5,471 bases of DNA from assembly GCA_003497505.1 (NCBI GenBank), contig DNNV01000296.1:1-5471 (forward strand). The letters are read 5' to 3'. The stretch is from Clostridiales bacterium (GTDB taxonomy: Bacteria; Bacillota; Clostridia; Tissierellales; Sedimentibacteraceae). The stretch's first letter is position 1, and each line of letters starts with the position of its first letter. Shown here piece by piece: positions 5,029 to 5,471 of the stretch. The notes under the pieces were generated by a model. It searched no databases and was not told where the DNA came from. It saw only the letters and a list, made by a program, of their open reading frames with translations. A program made the translations under genes and the position numbers.

Positions 5029-5471
5029 ATAGGGCGAATCCATCTATGCAGTTTTCAATTACTCTTGTTATTCCCGAATCAGATAACGCAGATTTATCTC
5101 CAGTGAAATATTGTATGGGCAGTCCGCTCATTATGCTAAATATCAGTGTCCTTATTTCACGAGCAGAAAATTCATTTTTTATTGTTCCCTTCTCCTGACC
5201 ATTTCTGATTATATCTTCAATCAGCACAGGTATTGCATTTGCCTTAACCTCAGCCCACCTGTCGGATTCGTCAATCATAATCTGATAATACCTCTTATAT
5301 ATTTCAAATACCCTGCTTTTTCCGTATTCCATGTGCTTTTTCACAATAAGCTTCAAAGCATCAATTTCATTAATCTCGCATAGTTCTTTTTCATAATAAT
5401 CTTCAAAAAATCCGACATATCTTATATATCTGTCAAGAAACAAATCATTTTTCGATGAAAAATAATGGTAA
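5027..5471 (-). CDS. TetR/AcrR family transcriptional regulator, N-terminus outside the window
   Basis: The open frame continues to the window edge; 147 codons are visible. The first visible residues, YHYFSSKNDLF, are the typical end of a TetR helix-turn-helix domain (consensus like YYHFxSKEELF), so about 35-45 residues of DNA-binding domain lie beyond the edge. The rest is an all-helical ligand-binding and dimerisation domain (FLDRYIRYV through VIENCIDGF), too diverged to predict a ligand. A TTG at 5443 is merely in-frame and would delete the DNA-binding domain. The gene lies directly upstream of the reductase in the same direction, with a terminator and a large dyad operator between them. 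It is therefore probably the local repressor, with an inducer that may be the enzyme's substrate (inference). Autoregulation cannot be judged because its promoter is outside the window. Confidence 0.85.
   Translation of the reverse strand, partial: YHYFSSKNDLFLDRYIRYVGFFEDYYEKELCEINEIDALKLIVKKHMEYGKSRVFEIYKRYYQIMIDESDRWAEVKANAIPVLIEDIIRNGQEKGTIKNEFSAREIRTLIFSIMSGLPIQYFTGDKSALSDSGITRVIENCIDGFAL

Noticed and set aside
1..5471. CRISPR arrays, tRNA or rRNA genes, insertion sequences, riboswitches
   Set aside because: No periodic repeat-spacer pattern, no tRNA-like cloverleaf or CCA end, no transposase frame or terminal repeats, and leaders too short (about 20-45 nt) for known riboswitches.

Overview
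The window is AT-rich with strong Gram-positive Shine-Dalgarno sequences (AAGGAG, GGAGGAA, GGGAG) and near-consensus sigma-A promoters. One gene encodes a lipobox-bearing secreted flavoprotein. Together these suggest a low-GC anaerobic Firmicute (Clostridia or Tissierellia type). This is inference from composition and gene families; no rRNA or other taxonomic marker is present.

Left half (1-2170): the first codons of a gene leaving the window leftward (minus strand, 1-23) lie back to back with a rightward cluster of three genes. Both directions have extended -10 promoters reading TGGTATAAT. The rightward genes are a small eight-cysteine protein (TTG start), then two tandem paralogous membrane-anchored proteins of the RMD1/YagE (DUF155) family. 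The second paralog begins 7 nt after the first and is probably translationally coupled. A perfect 15-bp hairpin closes the cluster and separates it from a convergent gene.

Right half (2170-5471, all minus strand): in transcription order these are the 3' part of a TetR-family regulator cut by the window edge, a large secreted lipoprotein flavoenzyme (FMN_bind plus fumarate-reductase-type FAD domain), and a multi-pass TraX-family membrane protein. Each appears to be its own transcription unit. The regulator ends in a hairpin plus T-tract. The reductase has a perfect TTGACA-N17-TATAAT promoter whose -10 and start site lie inside a perfect 21-bp-arm inverted repeat, an obvious repressor target for the adjacent TetR protein. 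traX has its own promoter with a 16-bp palindrome just upstream of the -35.

The most coherent system is the TetR-operator-reductase module: an apparently inducible extracellular reductase, haem-free and expected to carry covalent FMN. It keeps the general catalytic residues of flavocytochrome fumarate reductases but lacks the residues that hold the second carboxylate of fumarate, so its substrate is probably not fumarate. The tandem RMD1-like pair, with a diverged C-terminal anchor in the second copy, is the other unusual element.
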